64,000 bases of DNA from Chlorohelix sp037138995 (GTDB lineage: Bacteria > Chloroflexota > Chloroflexia > Chloroheliales > Chloroheliaceae), in assembly GCF_037138995.1 (NCBI RefSeq), contig NZ_JBAXHI010000023.1, forward strand, positions 1 through 64,000, in the 5' to 3' direction. A program made the translations under genes and the position numbers. Positions within the stretch are counted from its first letter, which is position 1. Each line of letters begins with the position of its first letter. Positions 18,091 to 28,407 of this stretch are shown piece by piece. Under the pieces are notes generated by a model. The model was given only the letters and a program-made list of their open reading frames with translations, was not told the origin of the DNA and ran no database searches.

Positions 18091-20550
18091 GTAATAGGCT
18101 GCAATTGTCCCCTCGCCTAACCCCCTTGCTACTACCACTTGCGAATCGCCCGGCAGCAAGTCTAGGAAATTATCGCTCCATTGCACATCAACATCCGCGC
18201 TCAAAAGCAAACCTTTTACGGGCTTCTTTACTTCCAGCAACAATGCCTCACCCTCCAGACGGGTTATTTTCAAACGTGGGTCTTGGAGAGCAAGATATTT
18301 GAAAGGTTCTTGCCAGAGCGTGGCGCGGCGCACAATTTCGCCGTTGTCGAGCAATGTGGCTACTATTACGAGTGGTTCAACGGCTTCAAATTCCAGTTCA
18401 TCTAGCTCAGTAGCGCAATTGACAGGTATTATTACTTCGCTCCGGTTGCTTGCTAACTCTTTTCCCTCTAGGGAAATAACCTTTAGCTCTAGCGTGAGAT
18501 TACGCTCCCGTGAGTCTGTATTTACAGCCCAATAGGTGGCTTTATTCTTGCTTGCCCAATCCAGCCCAATAGTTAGATGATTAAAAGCGCGTTTTAGAGT
18601 GTAGAAAGCCGCTTTGGGTTTGCCAAGATAATCGGCTATTGCCCAACTTATGGCAGGATAACAATCGTTTAATTGCCAAACTAAAGCACCGGAGACATAT
18701 TCTTTCCCCTTGCCCCGCCAACGCCGTTTCCAATCCATAACCGCGTATTTGAGAGCTTCTGCTTGGATAAATTGGGTGGCATAGATGTATTCTTCCAGCT
18801 TAGCGGGTGTAGGCAAATTATCACTGAGATACACTGCCAAGCGTCTGTAACCGTCAGGGGCTTTGTTGTGGAACTCGTAAGTGCGGCTCTGCTGATGCAG
18901 TTCACAGGGTGGCAAAAAACTTACTAGAGTCTCTAAGGTGGGGCTGCCCTGCATACCAAACTCGGACACGAAACGCCCCTCAAATTTCCGATAATCTTGA
19001 TATATAGCCATTTGTTTATGCCAAATTTCCCACGTATGGCGGTCTCCCTGCGTGGGGTCGTCTGCATCCGCTCCGGCGTAAGGACTACCGCGCCAATAAG
19101 GGCGGGTAGGGTCTAACTGGGCGCAGATTTCGGGCAATAACCGCTCGTAGATTTCTCGCGCCGGGAAAGCTGTGGCGATAAAATCATCCTTGAAATTAGC
19201 ATCGTAAGCGCCTAGCGATTGGGCAATAGAATAATCCTCGTTATTGCCGTTCCACAGCACAATACAAGGATGATTTCGCAAGCGGCGCAGATTTGCTACT
19301 GCCTCTGCTTTCACGCTTTCAAGAAATTCGGGATGTGCCGGATAGATACCGCAAGCAAACATGAAATCTTGCCATACCATAATACCCATTTCATCGCACA
19401 AATCGTAAAAAGCGTCTTCTTCATAAATACCGCCGCCCCAGACCCGCAGCATATTCATATTGGCAGCAACCGCCAATTGCACCCAGCTTTCATAATTTTC
19501 ACGGGTAACGCGGGTTGTGAAAGAATCTGCCGGAATCCAATTTGCGCCCCGACAAAATAGCGGCATGTTGTTTACCTCAAAGGTAAAGCTACTCCCCGCT
19601 TCTCCTTCCAGCGGGTTCTGGAGCAAACACAATCGCCGTATTCCGAATTTGCAATCCTTGTGGTCGAGTTCTTTCTCACCGTTCAGCAAACTAGCTTCTA
19701 CCCTATATTGCGGTTGCGCCCCTAACCTACCGGAAGGCTCCCACAAAAGCGGGTCAATAATTTCAAAAGTGTGTTGTATTTTAGAGTCATCAATAGGAAT
19801 AGTTGCTTCTGAAGTTGTGATGCCGTAATGGTCAAATAGTACCAGTTTGAGATAGAGGGGCAAAGAGGAGTGATTATCTATTTCTACACTTACCGGAACG
19901 ATTGCCTTTTTCAAATCCTCGCCGATTTCAGCAGGGCAAAAAATGGTATCAATACGAGCGGTGTATGCTTCCAGACGCACTTCTCGCCAGATTCCGGCTG
20001 TTATAAGGGTTGGTCCCCAATCCCAGCCGTAATGATACTGTGCCTTACGCACATACACGCGCGAGGCATCGGTATTCCAAGCAGCGCGTTTTCCATACTG
20101 CTTTTCCAATTCCTTGCCTCGTCTTAACGCCGATTCAAACAGGATACGCAACTCGTTGTGACCTGACCTAGCAATGCCCCGAATCGAAACACGATAGGGT
20201 ACAAACATATTCGCAGCAGTTAAAATTTCTTTCCCGTTTAGCCAGACAGTAGCAAAGGTATCCAAACCATCAAAGCACAAATCTAACGCAGGTCGTTTCT
20301 CAAATTCATTAGGTAGGGTGAAGAAATAGCGGTATAGCCAATCGCTTTCTCCGACCCATTGTACTTCCTGTTCATTCATACCATAAAAGGGGTCGGGTAT
20401 AAGCCCAGCGTCTAACAAATCGGTGTGAATGCAACCCGGTACGATGGTATGGTTCCAACCCTCGAGTAGGTTGAAATTTTCCTCCAACTGTATTGAAGGG
20501 TTTCTTTGCTTGAATTGCCAGCCTGCCGACAGCGTTAGGAATTCTTTCAT
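18049..20550 (-). CDS. Beta-mannosidase, glycoside hydrolase family 2
   Basis: The start is set at ATG 20550, which has AAAGGTGG nine bases upstream; an in-frame ATG lies 24 bases earlier. The 833-residue protein shows the full GH2 order: sugar-binding domain (SDWLYRYFFTLP, FDGLDTFATVWLNG), immunoglobulin-like domain and TIM barrel. The acid/base glutamate is in LWNGNNE (Glu 438) and the nucleophile is in SEFGMQG (Glu 530). It removes terminal beta-mannose from oligosaccharides. No signal peptide is seen, so it is probably cytoplasmic. Its tail overlaps the GT4 gene by 42 bases end to end. Confidence 0.92.
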   Translation of the reverse strand: MKEFLTLSAGWQFKQRNPSIQLEENFNLLEGWNHTIVPGCIHTDLLDAGLIPDPFYGMNEQEVQWVGESDWLYRYFFTLPNEFEKRPALDLCFDGLDTFATVWLNGKEILTAANMFVPYRVSIRGIARSGHNELRILFESALRRGKELEKQYGKRAAWNTDASRVYVRKAQYHYGWDWGPTLITAGIWREVRLEAYTARIDTIFCPAEIGEDLKKAIVPVSVEIDNHSSLPLYLKLVLFDHYGITTSEATIPIDDSKIQHTFEIIDPLLWEPSGRLGAQPQYRVEASLLNGEKELDHKDCKFGIRRLCLLQNPLEGEAGSSFTFEVNNMPLFCRGANWIPADSFTTRVTRENYESWVQLAVAANMNMLRVWGGGIYEEDAFYDLCDEMGIMVWQDFMFACGIYPAHPEFLESVKAEAVANLRRLRNHPCIVLWNGNNEDYSIAQSLGAYDANFKDDFIATAFPAREIYERLLPEICAQLDPTRPYWRGSPYAGADADDPTQGDRHTWEIWHKQMAIYQDYRKFEGRFVSEFGMQGSPTLETLVSFLPPCELHQQSRTYEFHNKAPDGYRRLAVYLSDNLPTPAKLEEYIYATQFIQAEALKYAVMDWKRRWRGKGKEYVSGALVWQLNDCYPAISWAIADYLGKPKAAFYTLKRAFNHLTIGLDWASKNKATYWAVNTDSRERNLTLELKVISLEGKELASNRSEVIIPVNCATELDELEFEAVEPLVIVATLLDNGEIVRRATLWQEPFKYLALQDPRLKITRLEGEALLLEVKKPVKGLLLSADVDVQWSDNFLDLLPGDSQVVVARGLGEGTIAAYYLAKGGYIIKKHSV

Positions 20551-20631
20551 TGCGCCACCACCTTTTCGCTTCATTGACTCAAGGTACTAAATAAAATTTT
20601 AGCGCTAAAATCAGCTTTTTCCATAGCAAAT

Positions 20632-20661
20632 AAAAAAACTACCGAAACGATTTTCCGGTAG
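20632..20661 (-). terminator. Rho-independent terminator of alpha/beta hydrolase gene
   Basis: On the minus strand CTACCG and CGGTAG form a six-base-pair stem (20639-20644 with 20656-20661), followed directly by seven T residues. It lies 20 bases beyond the stop of the hydrolase gene at 20681. Confidence 0.75.
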
Positions 20662-20680
20662 CCCAATCTTATTTATTTGA

Positions 20681-21460
20681 CTAACGTTGCGGAAAGTGTT
20701 TTTTGAGCCAGTTAAGCCCATCTTCGGCTACTTCGCGCCAATTGACTTCGAGCATCATATTGTGAGCAGTGCCATAATATACGCGGCGTTCTGCGCCGTA
20801 GAGCTTGGCGAATTTATCATCAGGCATAAATTTTCGCATCGTATCGGTAGCGTTAACCTGAAAAAATAGCGGAACTTGCCTTGCCGAAGCAGCTTTTGGT
20901 GGCTTCTCCCAGAGCAGCCCCATAAAGCCAAGCATAGAACCGTCACACATTTGGCTGGTATAGTGCTGCAACTGTTCTTCCGGCAATTGCTGCGAAAAAA
21001 ACATGCGCCGCACTGTTTCTGTATTTTTAGGAGCAGGCACTTTACGGTTTTTTATGAAAGGATAAGCGGGCTTGCCCAAAATGACTCCGGGAATACGCAT
21101 GTAAAGCGGAAAAGAAAAGGTGGGCGACACCATTATTGCGCCTTTTATCGGATATTTCTCTATATATTTTAATATCAAAAATGCGCCCAACGAATGTGCA
21201 ACCATAATTGGAGGTTCTGGCAGTTGCTCTGCTACTTGCCGAATATCTTCCAAATAATCCCGCAGGGTTGTACCCTCAATTTGACCTTCGCTGTTGCCAT
21301 GTCCGCGAAAGCTCAAAGCGTAAGACGGATAGCCTGCTTGTGCAAAAAAAGGCACGAAATATTCTGACCAGCACCATGCGCCATGCATCGCCCCATGTAT
21401 AAAGAGGAGCGGCGGACTCTTGGGGTTTTCAGGAATTTGCGAGATAATTTCCAGTTTCAT
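20681..21460 (-). CDS. Alpha/beta hydrolase
   Basis: A 259-residue alpha/beta hydrolase with oxyanion motif LFIHGAMHGAWCW (19-31), nucleophile elbow AHSLG (Ser 90) and catalytic His in GTAHNMMLE (His 233). It has no signal peptide and is cytoplasmic. The family covers esterases, lipases and haloperoxidase-like enzymes, so the substrate is open. It is a single gene with its own terminator, divergent from lepA. Confidence 0.8.
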   Translation of the reverse strand: MKLEIISQIPENPKSPPLLFIHGAMHGAWCWSEYFVPFFAQAGYPSYALSFRGHGNSEGQIEGTTLRDYLEDIRQVAEQLPEPPIMVAHSLGAFLILKYIEKYPIKGAIMVSPTFSFPLYMRIPGVILGKPAYPFIKNRKVPAPKNTETVRRMFFSQQLPEEQLQHYTSQMCDGSMLGFMGLLWEKPPKAASARQVPLFFQVNATDTMRKFMPDDKFAKLYGAERRVYYGTAHNMMLEVNWREVAEDGLNWLKKHFPQR

Positions 21461-21601
21461 GGCATTTTGTCCTCTGTATAGTATTCATTGCGTAGAATTA
21501 TATAACATTCTGCCATAGATTACACGAAACTATACCATCTCTTACAGTACAAATCTGCTATAATTAGCCGTGTTTTTGAGTTAATTTAAAGGAAGATATA
21601 A

Positions 21602-23416
21602 TTGACTGACCAACGTTTAATCCGAAATTTTTGCATAATTGCCCATATTGATCATGGCAAATCCACGCTGGCAGACCGATTGCTGGAAATAACCGGCACG
21701 GTTACGCAACGTGAGATGAAAGAACAATTGCTTGATAGTATGGATCTTGAGCGTGAGAAGGGTATCACCATCAAGGCGCGTGCTGTACAGATGCACTACA
21801 AGGCACATGATGGGCAGGAGTTTGAACTGAACCTGATTGATACTCCCGGTCATGTGGACTTTAGCTATGAAGTGAGCCGTAGCCTCAGTGCCTGTGAAGG
21901 GGCTTTGTTGGTGGTGGATGCCTCGCAGGGTATTGAGGCTCAAACACTGGCGAACCTGTATCTGGCAGTTGAACATGGGCTTGAAATTATTCCGGTGGTC
22001 AACAAAATTGACCTGCCTGCCGCGCAACCTGAAGTAGTAATCGCCGAAATCGAAAAAGTTATCGGCATTCGAGGAGATGAATGTATTCGCGCTTCCGCCA
22101 AAACTGGACTCGGCGTGGCTGAAATCCTCGAAGCAATTGTACATCGCATCCCAGCCCCTAAAGGTGAGTTTGATAAGCCTTTACGCGCCCTGATTTTTGA
22201 TAGCCATTTTGACTCCTATAAAGGGGTGATTGCTTACGTCCGGTTGATGGATGGCGTTTTGAAATCGCGGGACGTTATCAAAATGATGTCGAATGGCAAA
22301 ACCGCCGAAGTGCTTGAAATCGGGGTTTTCCGCCCGGTGATGACCCCACTGCCTGAAATTACCGCAGGCGAAACCGGGTATATTGCCACCGGTTTGAAAG
22401 TAGTGGGAGACTGCCAAGTAGGCGATACCATAACGCTTTACGCAAACCCTGCCGAAAATGCTTTGCCGGGTTATCGCCCTGCCAAGCCGATGGTTTTTGC
22501 CGGGATTTATCCTATAAGCTCGGATGATTACACCAACTTGCGAGAAGCTCTGGACAAATTACAACTGAATGATGCTTCGTTGATTTTCCAGCCTGAAACC
22601 TCTGCCGCGTTAGGTTTCGGTTTTCGCGTGGGCTTCTTAGGCTTGCTTCATATGGAAATCATTAAAGAACGCTTGGAGCGGGAATATAACCTAGAATTGC
22701 TTATCACTGCGCCAAGCGTAGAATACCACGTTAAGAAGAATAACGGTGAAGTGTTGCTGGTGGATAATCCAAGCGATTTCCCCAATGCGGGTGAGATTAT
22801 GGAAATCGAAGAACCTTGGATGACTATCCACATAATTACGCCAACGCGCTATATCGGGCAGATTATGGAACTAGTTACTAATCGGCGCGGTGAGTACAAA
22901 AAGATGGATTATCTGGACGAAACCAGAGTGCTACTGGATTATGATATGCCGTTGGGCGAACTCATCGTGGATTTTTACGACCAACTGAAATCGCGCACTA
23001 AAGGTTATGCTTCGCTTGATTACATCTTTGGTACCTACAAGGTGGCTGACCTCGTCAAGTTGGATATTCTGGTAAACGGCACCCCAGTTGATGCACTTTC
23101 GCTTATTACCCACCGGGACAAAGCATTCTCACAGGGGCGTGTTCTCACGCAAAAGTTGCGAGGGTTAATTCCACGCCAATTATTTGAAGTGCCGATTCAG
23201 GCGGCGATTGGCTCAAAAGTTGTGGCACGCGAAACTATCAGCGCGAATCGTAAGAACGTACTGGCTAAATGCTACGGCGGTGATATAACCCGCAAGCGCA
23301 AACTGCTGGAAAAACAAAAAGAAGGTAAAGCCCGCATGAAAATGGTGGGCAATGTAGAAATACCACAGGAAGCTTTTATGGCAGTATTGAGCCTTGAAGA
23401 TGACGAAAGAAAATAA
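21602..23416 (+). CDS. lepA: Elongation factor 4 (LepA), back-translocating GTPase
   Basis: The product has 604 residues, full length for LepA. It starts at TTG 21602 after AAAGGAAG. The G1 motif is AHIDHGKS (14-21), with DTPGH (G3) and NKID (G4). EF-G-like domains II, III and V follow, then the LepA-specific C-terminal domain (basic, near RKNVLAKCYGGDITRKRK). LepA binds the ribosome and affects translocation and initiation. It is followed closely by a dienelactone hydrolase-like gene and typA on the same strand. Confidence 0.97.
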   Translation: MTDQRLIRNFCIIAHIDHGKSTLADRLLEITGTVTQREMKEQLLDSMDLEREKGITIKARAVQMHYKAHDGQEFELNLIDTPGHVDFSYEVSRSLSACEGALLVVDASQGIEAQTLANLYLAVEHGLEIIPVVNKIDLPAAQPEVVIAEIEKVIGIRGDECIRASAKTGLGVAEILEAIVHRIPAPKGEFDKPLRALIFDSHFDSYKGVIAYVRLMDGVLKSRDVIKMMSNGKTAEVLEIGVFRPVMTPLPEITAGETGYIATGLKVVGDCQVGDTITLYANPAENALPGYRPAKPMVFAGIYPISSDDYTNLREALDKLQLNDASLIFQPETSAALGFGFRVGFLGLLHMEIIKERLEREYNLELLITAPSVEYHVKKNNGEVLLVDNPSDFPNAGEIMEIEEPWMTIHIITPTRYIGQIMELVTNRRGEYKKMDYLDETRVLLDYDMPLGELIVDFYDQLKSRTKGYASLDYIFGTYKVADLVKLDILVNGTPVDALSLITHRDKAFSQGRVLTQKLRGLIPRQLFEVPIQAAIGSKVVARETISANRKNVLAKCYGGDITRKRKLLEKQKEGKARMKMVGNVEIPQEAFMAVLSLEDDERK

Positions 23417-23441
23417 CTAACACAAATTGCCGGAGGATAAA

Positions 23442-24140
23442 ATGGCTGTAATTCGCACTTATACCGCGTATTACCAAATGGATGGCGGGGAGATACCTGC
23501 TTTTGTAGCTCGAATAGATGATGAAGAAGCTCGCCCCGGAGTGGTATTGATTCAGGAGTGGTGGGGCATCGAGCCACACATCAAAGACTTGGCGCAAAAG
23601 CTGGCAGTAGAAGGCTTTGTTGTGGCTGTACCCGATCTTTATCACGGGCAGGTTGCCACAGAACCTGACGATGCAACCAAACTCATGATGGCGTTGGATG
23701 TTGAACGCGCCATTTACGAAATTCAAGCAACTATAAATGGCTTGAAAAACATGCAGGGAGTCGAGCCGAAAAAAGTAGGGGTAATCGGCTTCTGCATGGG
23801 TGGCATGCTTACTTTTAAAATGGTGGAACGCAGCCATGATTTGGCGGTTGCAATTCCCTTCTACGGCGTTATGCACGAACCCACTTATGAATCGGTGGCA
23901 AATGTGCAAGCTCCGGTGATGGCTTTCTTTGGAGCGTTGGATAATTATACTCCGCCGGAATACATCCAGCGTATTTATGATACTTATACAAATGCTGGAA
24001 AAGATTACCAGCAGTATGTTTACCAAAATGCCGGACATGCTTTTTTGAACCCTACGCATGGCGCTGGGGTTGAGGATGCAGCGCGTGATGCTTGGCATAA
24101 AGCATTGGATTTCCTGAAAACCAAATTAACAAACAACTAG
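23442..24140 (+). CDS. Dienelactone hydrolase family protein
   Basis: The start is ATG 23442 with GGAGG upstream; an in-frame TTG lies 15 bases earlier. The 232-residue protein has the cysteine nucleophile elbow GFCMGG (Cys 118), an acidic residue in FGALDNYTPPE and a histidine in AGHAFLNPTHG. Together these make the Cys-Asp-His triad of the family. The conserved early EWWG motif (39-42) is also present. Members hydrolyse dienelactones or other small esters in the cytoplasm; the real substrate here is unknown. Confidence 0.88.
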   Translation: MAVIRTYTAYYQMDGGEIPAFVARIDDEEARPGVVLIQEWWGIEPHIKDLAQKLAVEGFVVAVPDLYHGQVATEPDDATKLMMALDVERAIYEIQATINGLKNMQGVEPKKVGVIGFCMGGMLTFKMVERSHDLAVAIPFYGVMHEPTYESVANVQAPVMAFFGALDNYTPPEYIQRIYDTYTNAGKDYQQYVYQNAGHAFLNPTHGAGVEDAARDAWHKALDFLKTKLTNN

Positions 24141-24219
24141 ATTTGTTGGGCAGAAATATTTTGCCCGATTCAAATGTTAAAGTACGCCCCCTCTCCGAAT
24201 TGGGAGAAGGGAGCAATTA

Positions 24220-26067
24220 GTGGAGAAAATAAATTCGGTGCAACACAAACTTCGTGAAGACATTCGGAATGTAGCCATTATCGCCCACGTAGATCATGGT
24301 AAAACTACCCTAGTGGATGGAATGCTCAAGCAGAGCAATATCTTCCGCAAAAATGAGACGGTGGGCAACCTGATAATGGACTCGAATGAGTTGGAGCGGG
24401 AAAAAGGCATTACCATTCTTGCCAAAAATACCGCTATTATCTATAAGAATGTAAAAATTAACATTATTGACACTCCCGGTCACGCCGATTTCGGCGGTGA
24501 GGTAGAGCGGGTACTCAATATGGCAGATGGCTGTTTGCTGCTGGTAGATGCGGTTGATGGACCAATGCCCCAGACTCGTTTTGTTTTGAGCAAAGCCTTT
24601 GAAATTGGCTTGAAACCAATTGTAGTTATTAACAAGCTCGACCGCCCTAACGCACGCCCTGCCGTAATTCTCGAAATGACTCAAGACCTTTTTCTTGACC
24701 TTGCTACCGATGCCGAGCAATTGGACTTCCCGGTGGTTTACGCAATCGCCCGTGAAGGCAAAGCGGCGCTTGACCCTGAAAAAGTAGCAAGTTCCCTAGA
24801 CATTTCACCCCTCTTCGATACAATATTAAAGTATGTGCCTGCGCCGATGGTTCAGGAAGATGCCCATTTCCAAATGCTTGTAACCAGCCTCGATTACAAC
24901 AATCACCTTGGTCGCATCGGAGTAGGACGTATTATGCGGGGTCAGGTGAAATCTGGCGAAACTGTCAGCCGTATAGACCGAGAAGGGGTTATTTCACGCG
25001 CAAAAATATCCAGTTTGTTCACCTTCCAAGGGTTGGGTAAAATCGAAATAGAGGAAGCCAGCGCCGGAGATTTGATTGCCTTCAGTGGTATCAGCGACAT
25101 CAGTATTGGTGAAACTATTGCAGATGCCGAAAACCCTGACGCGCTGCCTCCTATCGCGGTAGAAGAACCGACCCTCCAACTAACCTTTGGTGTAAATACT
25201 TCGCCCTTTGGTGGGCGCGAAGGAACTTACAGCACCAGTCGTCAGTTGCGTGACCGTCTCTATCGCGAGTTGCAAACCAATATCGCCTTGCGGGTACAGG
25301 ATACCGATAGCGCGGATGTATTTCTCGTATCGGGTCGTGGTGAATTGCACCTTTCGATTCTGATTGAAATGATGCGCCGCGAGGGTTACGAGTTTCAAGT
25401 ATCACGTCCCGAAGTAATTTCCAAAGAAATCAACGGACATAAGATGGAACCTGTAGAGCATCTTATCCTCGATGTGGAAGAAGAATACGAAGGACCTGTA
25501 ATCGAGCAATTGGGGCGAAGACGCGCCCAAATGATGAAATACAATCCTGACGGTAAAGGTCGTGTCAGAATTGAATTTAGTATCCCTACACGCGGTTTGA
25601 TAGGTTTCCGCAATCTCTTTCTAACCTTGACTCGCGGTGGTGGCGTTATAGCAAGCCTCTTTACCGGTTACGAGCCTTGGTATGGTGACATCGGGCAGGT
25701 GCGTAACGGTGTTTTGGTTGCCAGCGAAGATGGCATGGCTACTTCCTACGGATTGGCAAATGCACAAGAACGCGGTCAAACTTTTGTTGAACCGGGTACT
25801 CCAGTTTATGAAGGAATGATTATCGGCTTGTATAGTCGCGAGTCGGATTTGCCGGTGAACATAGCAAAAGAGAAGAAGCTAACCAACATTCGTAGTTCAA
25901 CTTCGGATATTGGGGTAAGGCTGACTCCTCCGATAATACTCAGTTTAGAGCAATCGCTAGACTTCATTGAGAGTGATGAACTGGTGGAAATAACTCCCAA
26001 GAATATCCGATTACGCAAACGTGTGTTAAATCATGGTGAGCGTGTCAAGAAATTGAAAAACAACTAG
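24220..26067 (+). CDS. typA: Translational GTPase TypA/BipA
   Basis: This 615-residue protein has a GTG start at 24220 behind GGGAGAAGGGAG. G1 is AHVDHGKTT (22-30), with DTPGHADFGGEV and NKLD following, then EF-G-like domains and the BipA C-terminal domain (GLIGFRN, EDGMATSYGL). TypA binds ribosomes and supports assembly and growth under stress. A second EF-G-like GTPase gene next to lepA suggests a translation-related gene group. Confidence 0.96.
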   Translation: MEKINSVQHKLREDIRNVAIIAHVDHGKTTLVDGMLKQSNIFRKNETVGNLIMDSNELEREKGITILAKNTAIIYKNVKINIIDTPGHADFGGEVERVLNMADGCLLLVDAVDGPMPQTRFVLSKAFEIGLKPIVVINKLDRPNARPAVILEMTQDLFLDLATDAEQLDFPVVYAIAREGKAALDPEKVASSLDISPLFDTILKYVPAPMVQEDAHFQMLVTSLDYNNHLGRIGVGRIMRGQVKSGETVSRIDREGVISRAKISSLFTFQGLGKIEIEEASAGDLIAFSGISDISIGETIADAENPDALPPIAVEEPTLQLTFGVNTSPFGGREGTYSTSRQLRDRLYRELQTNIALRVQDTDSADVFLVSGRGELHLSILIEMMRREGYEFQVSRPEVISKEINGHKMEPVEHLILDVEEEYEGPVIEQLGRRRAQMMKYNPDGKGRVRIEFSIPTRGLIGFRNLFLTLTRGGGVIASLFTGYEPWYGDIGQVRNGVLVASEDGMATSYGLANAQERGQTFVEPGTPVYEGMIIGLYSRESDLPVNIAKEKKLTNIRSSTSDIGVRLTPPIILSLEQSLDFIESDELVEITPKNIRLRKRVLNHGERVKKLKNN

Positions 26068-26104
26068 CAAGAGAACTGAGTCACAAGCGGAAGTATTGGT
26101 ATTG

Positions 26105-26137
26105 GTCATCAAGGGCGCGACACTACGCCCTGATGAC
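26105..26137 (+). terminator. Hairpin downstream of typA
   Basis: GTCATCA-A-GGGCG (26105-26117) pairs with CGCCC-TGATGAC (26126-26137): twelve base pairs with one bulged A and an eight-base loop. There is no clear T run after it, so termination may be weak or rho-dependent. It separates typA from the convergent CBS gene. Confidence 0.5.
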
Positions 26138-26277
26138 TTACTACCGCCTAAACTGGATTTCCTGACACCTTCGATTATTTCAGTTTCTATCTATCTCAGT
26201 CTAGAACTGTTTTCCCACTTTCTGGGTGGAAGTCCTAATAAAATAGCAGCAAGCGTGTTTCCTGTGGCTTTTTTTAT

Positions 26278-26760
26278 TTATTCTTTGCTACCAGCCTCTT
26301 CTTCGAGAGCCATCAGCCGGATTATGTCAGAGCGGCTTACTATACCGCTTAGCTCCCCATTTGCGTTAACCACTGGTACTGGGTTTATATCTTTCTTCAT
26401 CATCAAGGTGGCTAAGTCTTGCACCGTAGCAGTTTCATCAATAGTCAACACATGAGCGGTCATCAACTCACTAGCGTTAGTTGCCAATACACTGGTTAAC
26501 TCTTTCTCGAATTCTTTTTTCTTGCCGAAATAAAATACCGAGTCAAACAGGCTAAAGACATGCGGTGTGTCTATAATTGCGGTGCGAATGATTAAATCTT
26601 CTTCGGTAACAATACCGAGAATTTTACCATTATCTACTACCGGAACACCGCTGATTTTGTACTTATTTAAGAGACTCGCTATATCGGGAACTTGTGTATC
26701 TGGAGTAACAAAAATAACATCTTGGGTCATTATATCCTTAACTAAAATCTGTCTTTGCAT
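26278..26760 (-). CDS. CBS-domain pair protein
   Basis: This 160-residue protein is made of two CBS motifs: VKDIMTQDVIFVTPDTQV with YKISGVPVVDNGKILGIV, then ASELMTAHVLTIDETATV with INPVPVVNANGELSGIVSR. Such Bateman modules bind AMP, ATP, SAM or related ligands and regulate partners. Here it stands without an enzyme domain, so the partner is unknown. It lies 23 bases downstream of the NAD(P)HX repair gene and could be in the same transcript. Confidence 0.88.
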   Translation of the reverse strand: MQRQILVKDIMTQDVIFVTPDTQVPDIASLLNKYKISGVPVVDNGKILGIVTEEDLIIRTAIIDTPHVFSLFDSVFYFGKKKEFEKELTSVLATNASELMTAHVLTIDETATVQDLATLMMKKDINPVPVVNANGELSGIVSRSDIIRLMALEEEAGSKE

Positions 26761-26783
26761 TTTCGCCCGCTTTCCCCTAAAAC

Positions 26784-28397
26784 CTATTCAAGGCTCTCGC
26801 CTTGTTTTATTGCCTCGATTGAGAGTGGGAGGAGAGGTAATAAATCTCCCGCCAGTACCCCCATAGCCCCTTTATCGCGTTTCGCCAGTTCTCCCGCCAT
26901 TGCATGAAGGTAAACCCCGCAACAAGCAATTTTAAAAGTGTCAAAATCAGCAAACCGGACAGCCTGCGCCAACAACCCGCCGCAGATACCTGCCAGCACA
27001 TCTCCGCTTCCTGCAGTAGCCAGCGCAGAATTAGCTGCCGGATTCACTGCAATACGACCATCCGGCGCTGCAATTACAGTATATGCCCCTTTTAATACAA
27101 CCACCTGACCGAATTTTTGCGCTGCCTTCTGTGCCGATTCTAACCTGTTTGCTTCTATTTCGCCAATTGTACTTCCGGTGAGCCTTGATAATTCCGCCGG
27201 GTGAGGTGTAAGGATATTGCCTTTGCTCATACTAGCCCACCATTCCGGCGTGTGTGCCAAATAGTTTAAACCGTCCGCATCAATCACCAAAGGAAGTTTC
27301 TTGATGGAATCAATTGCCAGCAATTGCGCTAATAGATTGCTATTCTCTCCAAGACCCGGTCCGATTAGAGCGGCGCGATAGTCCACCAATTTTGCTGCAA
27401 AACTACTGAGCGTTGCTTCTGTCAGTTCAAAATAGGTGTTTTCGCTGCTGCGGGCTGCCATAACCGCAATTACGTTGCGTGACGCTGCCAGCGTAACAAG
27501 TCCTGCCCCCGCTCGCATCGCCGCAACAACGCTGAGATAAGGCGCTCCTAAAAATTCGTCAGAACCGCTGACCACCATCAAGCGCCCAAACGTACCCTTA
27601 TGTCCGCTGGAAGGGCGAGATGGCAACCAGCGTTTGATATTGTCTGACAGAACAAAAAGCGGCGCATCCGAGTTTTCAAATTCTTCCACCACTTTGGGAG
27701 GCAAACCAATATCGCCGAGCGTAAGCACTCCCGTATATTCAAGGGCTTCATAGCTTATCAACCCCTGTTTTGGCATGCCCAAAGTAACGGTCAAATCAGC
27801 TTTCAAAGCAATACCCATTGCTTGCCCGGTATCGCTGTTAATACCGCTCGGAACATCAATCGCTACAACCGAAAGAGGGTATGGGTCAAAACTACGCGCT
27901 TCTTTTACCTCGTTTACTTGCCGAATGATGTTGGCGAGTTTTCCGGTAACATCGCGAGTTAAGCCTGCCCCCAATAAACCATCAACAACCAGATGAGCTT
28001 GTTCAAGATCGGCGCAAAAATCTGCCCAATCATTTTCATCATTGATAGATTGCCCGGTCTGATTTTCAGCTTCAGTGTAGGTCAATTTGTTGTTAAAGCC
28101 ATTTTTAGGACGAGGACGATTATAAAAGTAGATTCTAACCTGCAAGTCAGGCAATTCTTGTTTGAGCAAACTTGCGACAACCATAGCATCGCCGCCATTA
28201 TTGCCCGCACCTGCCAGAATTAGCGCCATAGTATTTTCTTGGTAGTAAGCATCGCCATCACGGTCAATTAACTCTGCTAGGTAAATTGCCTCAGCAACGC
28301 TAGAACCGGCATTGAGCATTAACTCCGATTCTGGTACCGCAAGTTGCGTAGCACGAAGCTCAATCTCTTTCATCTGAGCAGATGTTACAAGTTTCAT
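26784..28397 (-). CDS. nnr: Bifunctional NAD(P)HX epimerase / ADP-dependent NAD(P)HX dehydratase
   Basis: The start is ATG 28397 with GGGGAAG upstream; an upstream in-frame ATG lies inside acpS. The 537-residue protein has an N-terminal YjeF_N epimerase domain (GAGNNGGDAMV near 72-82, VAIDVPSGI near 177) and a C-terminal ribokinase-like dehydratase domain (HKGTFGRLMVVSGS, LTPHPAELSRL, GSGDVLAGI). It repairs damaged hydrated NADH and NADPH. It is encoded ten bases after acpS, a common pairing in bacteria. Confidence 0.95.
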   Translation of the reverse strand: MKLVTSAQMKEIELRATQLAVPESELMLNAGSSVAEAIYLAELIDRDGDAYYQENTMALILAGAGNNGGDAMVVASLLKQELPDLQVRIYFYNRPRPKNGFNNKLTYTEAENQTGQSINDENDWADFCADLEQAHLVVDGLLGAGLTRDVTGKLANIIRQVNEVKEARSFDPYPLSVVAIDVPSGINSDTGQAMGIALKADLTVTLGMPKQGLISYEALEYTGVLTLGDIGLPPKVVEEFENSDAPLFVLSDNIKRWLPSRPSSGHKGTFGRLMVVSGSDEFLGAPYLSVVAAMRAGAGLVTLAASRNVIAVMAARSSENTYFELTEATLSSFAAKLVDYRAALIGPGLGENSNLLAQLLAIDSIKKLPLVIDADGLNYLAHTPEWWASMSKGNILTPHPAELSRLTGSTIGEIEANRLESAQKAAQKFGQVVVLKGAYTVIAAPDGRIAVNPAANSALATAGSGDVLAGICGGLLAQAVRFADFDTFKIACCGVYLHAMAGELAKRDKGAMGVLAGDLLPLLPLSIEAIKQGESLE

Positions 28398-28407
28398 GTC
28401 TTCCCCT

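Noticed and set aside
26096..26455. Plus-strand ORF between typA and the CBS gene
   Set aside because: Most of it lies opposite the CBS coding region, and its unique part has no family signal or ribosome binding site.
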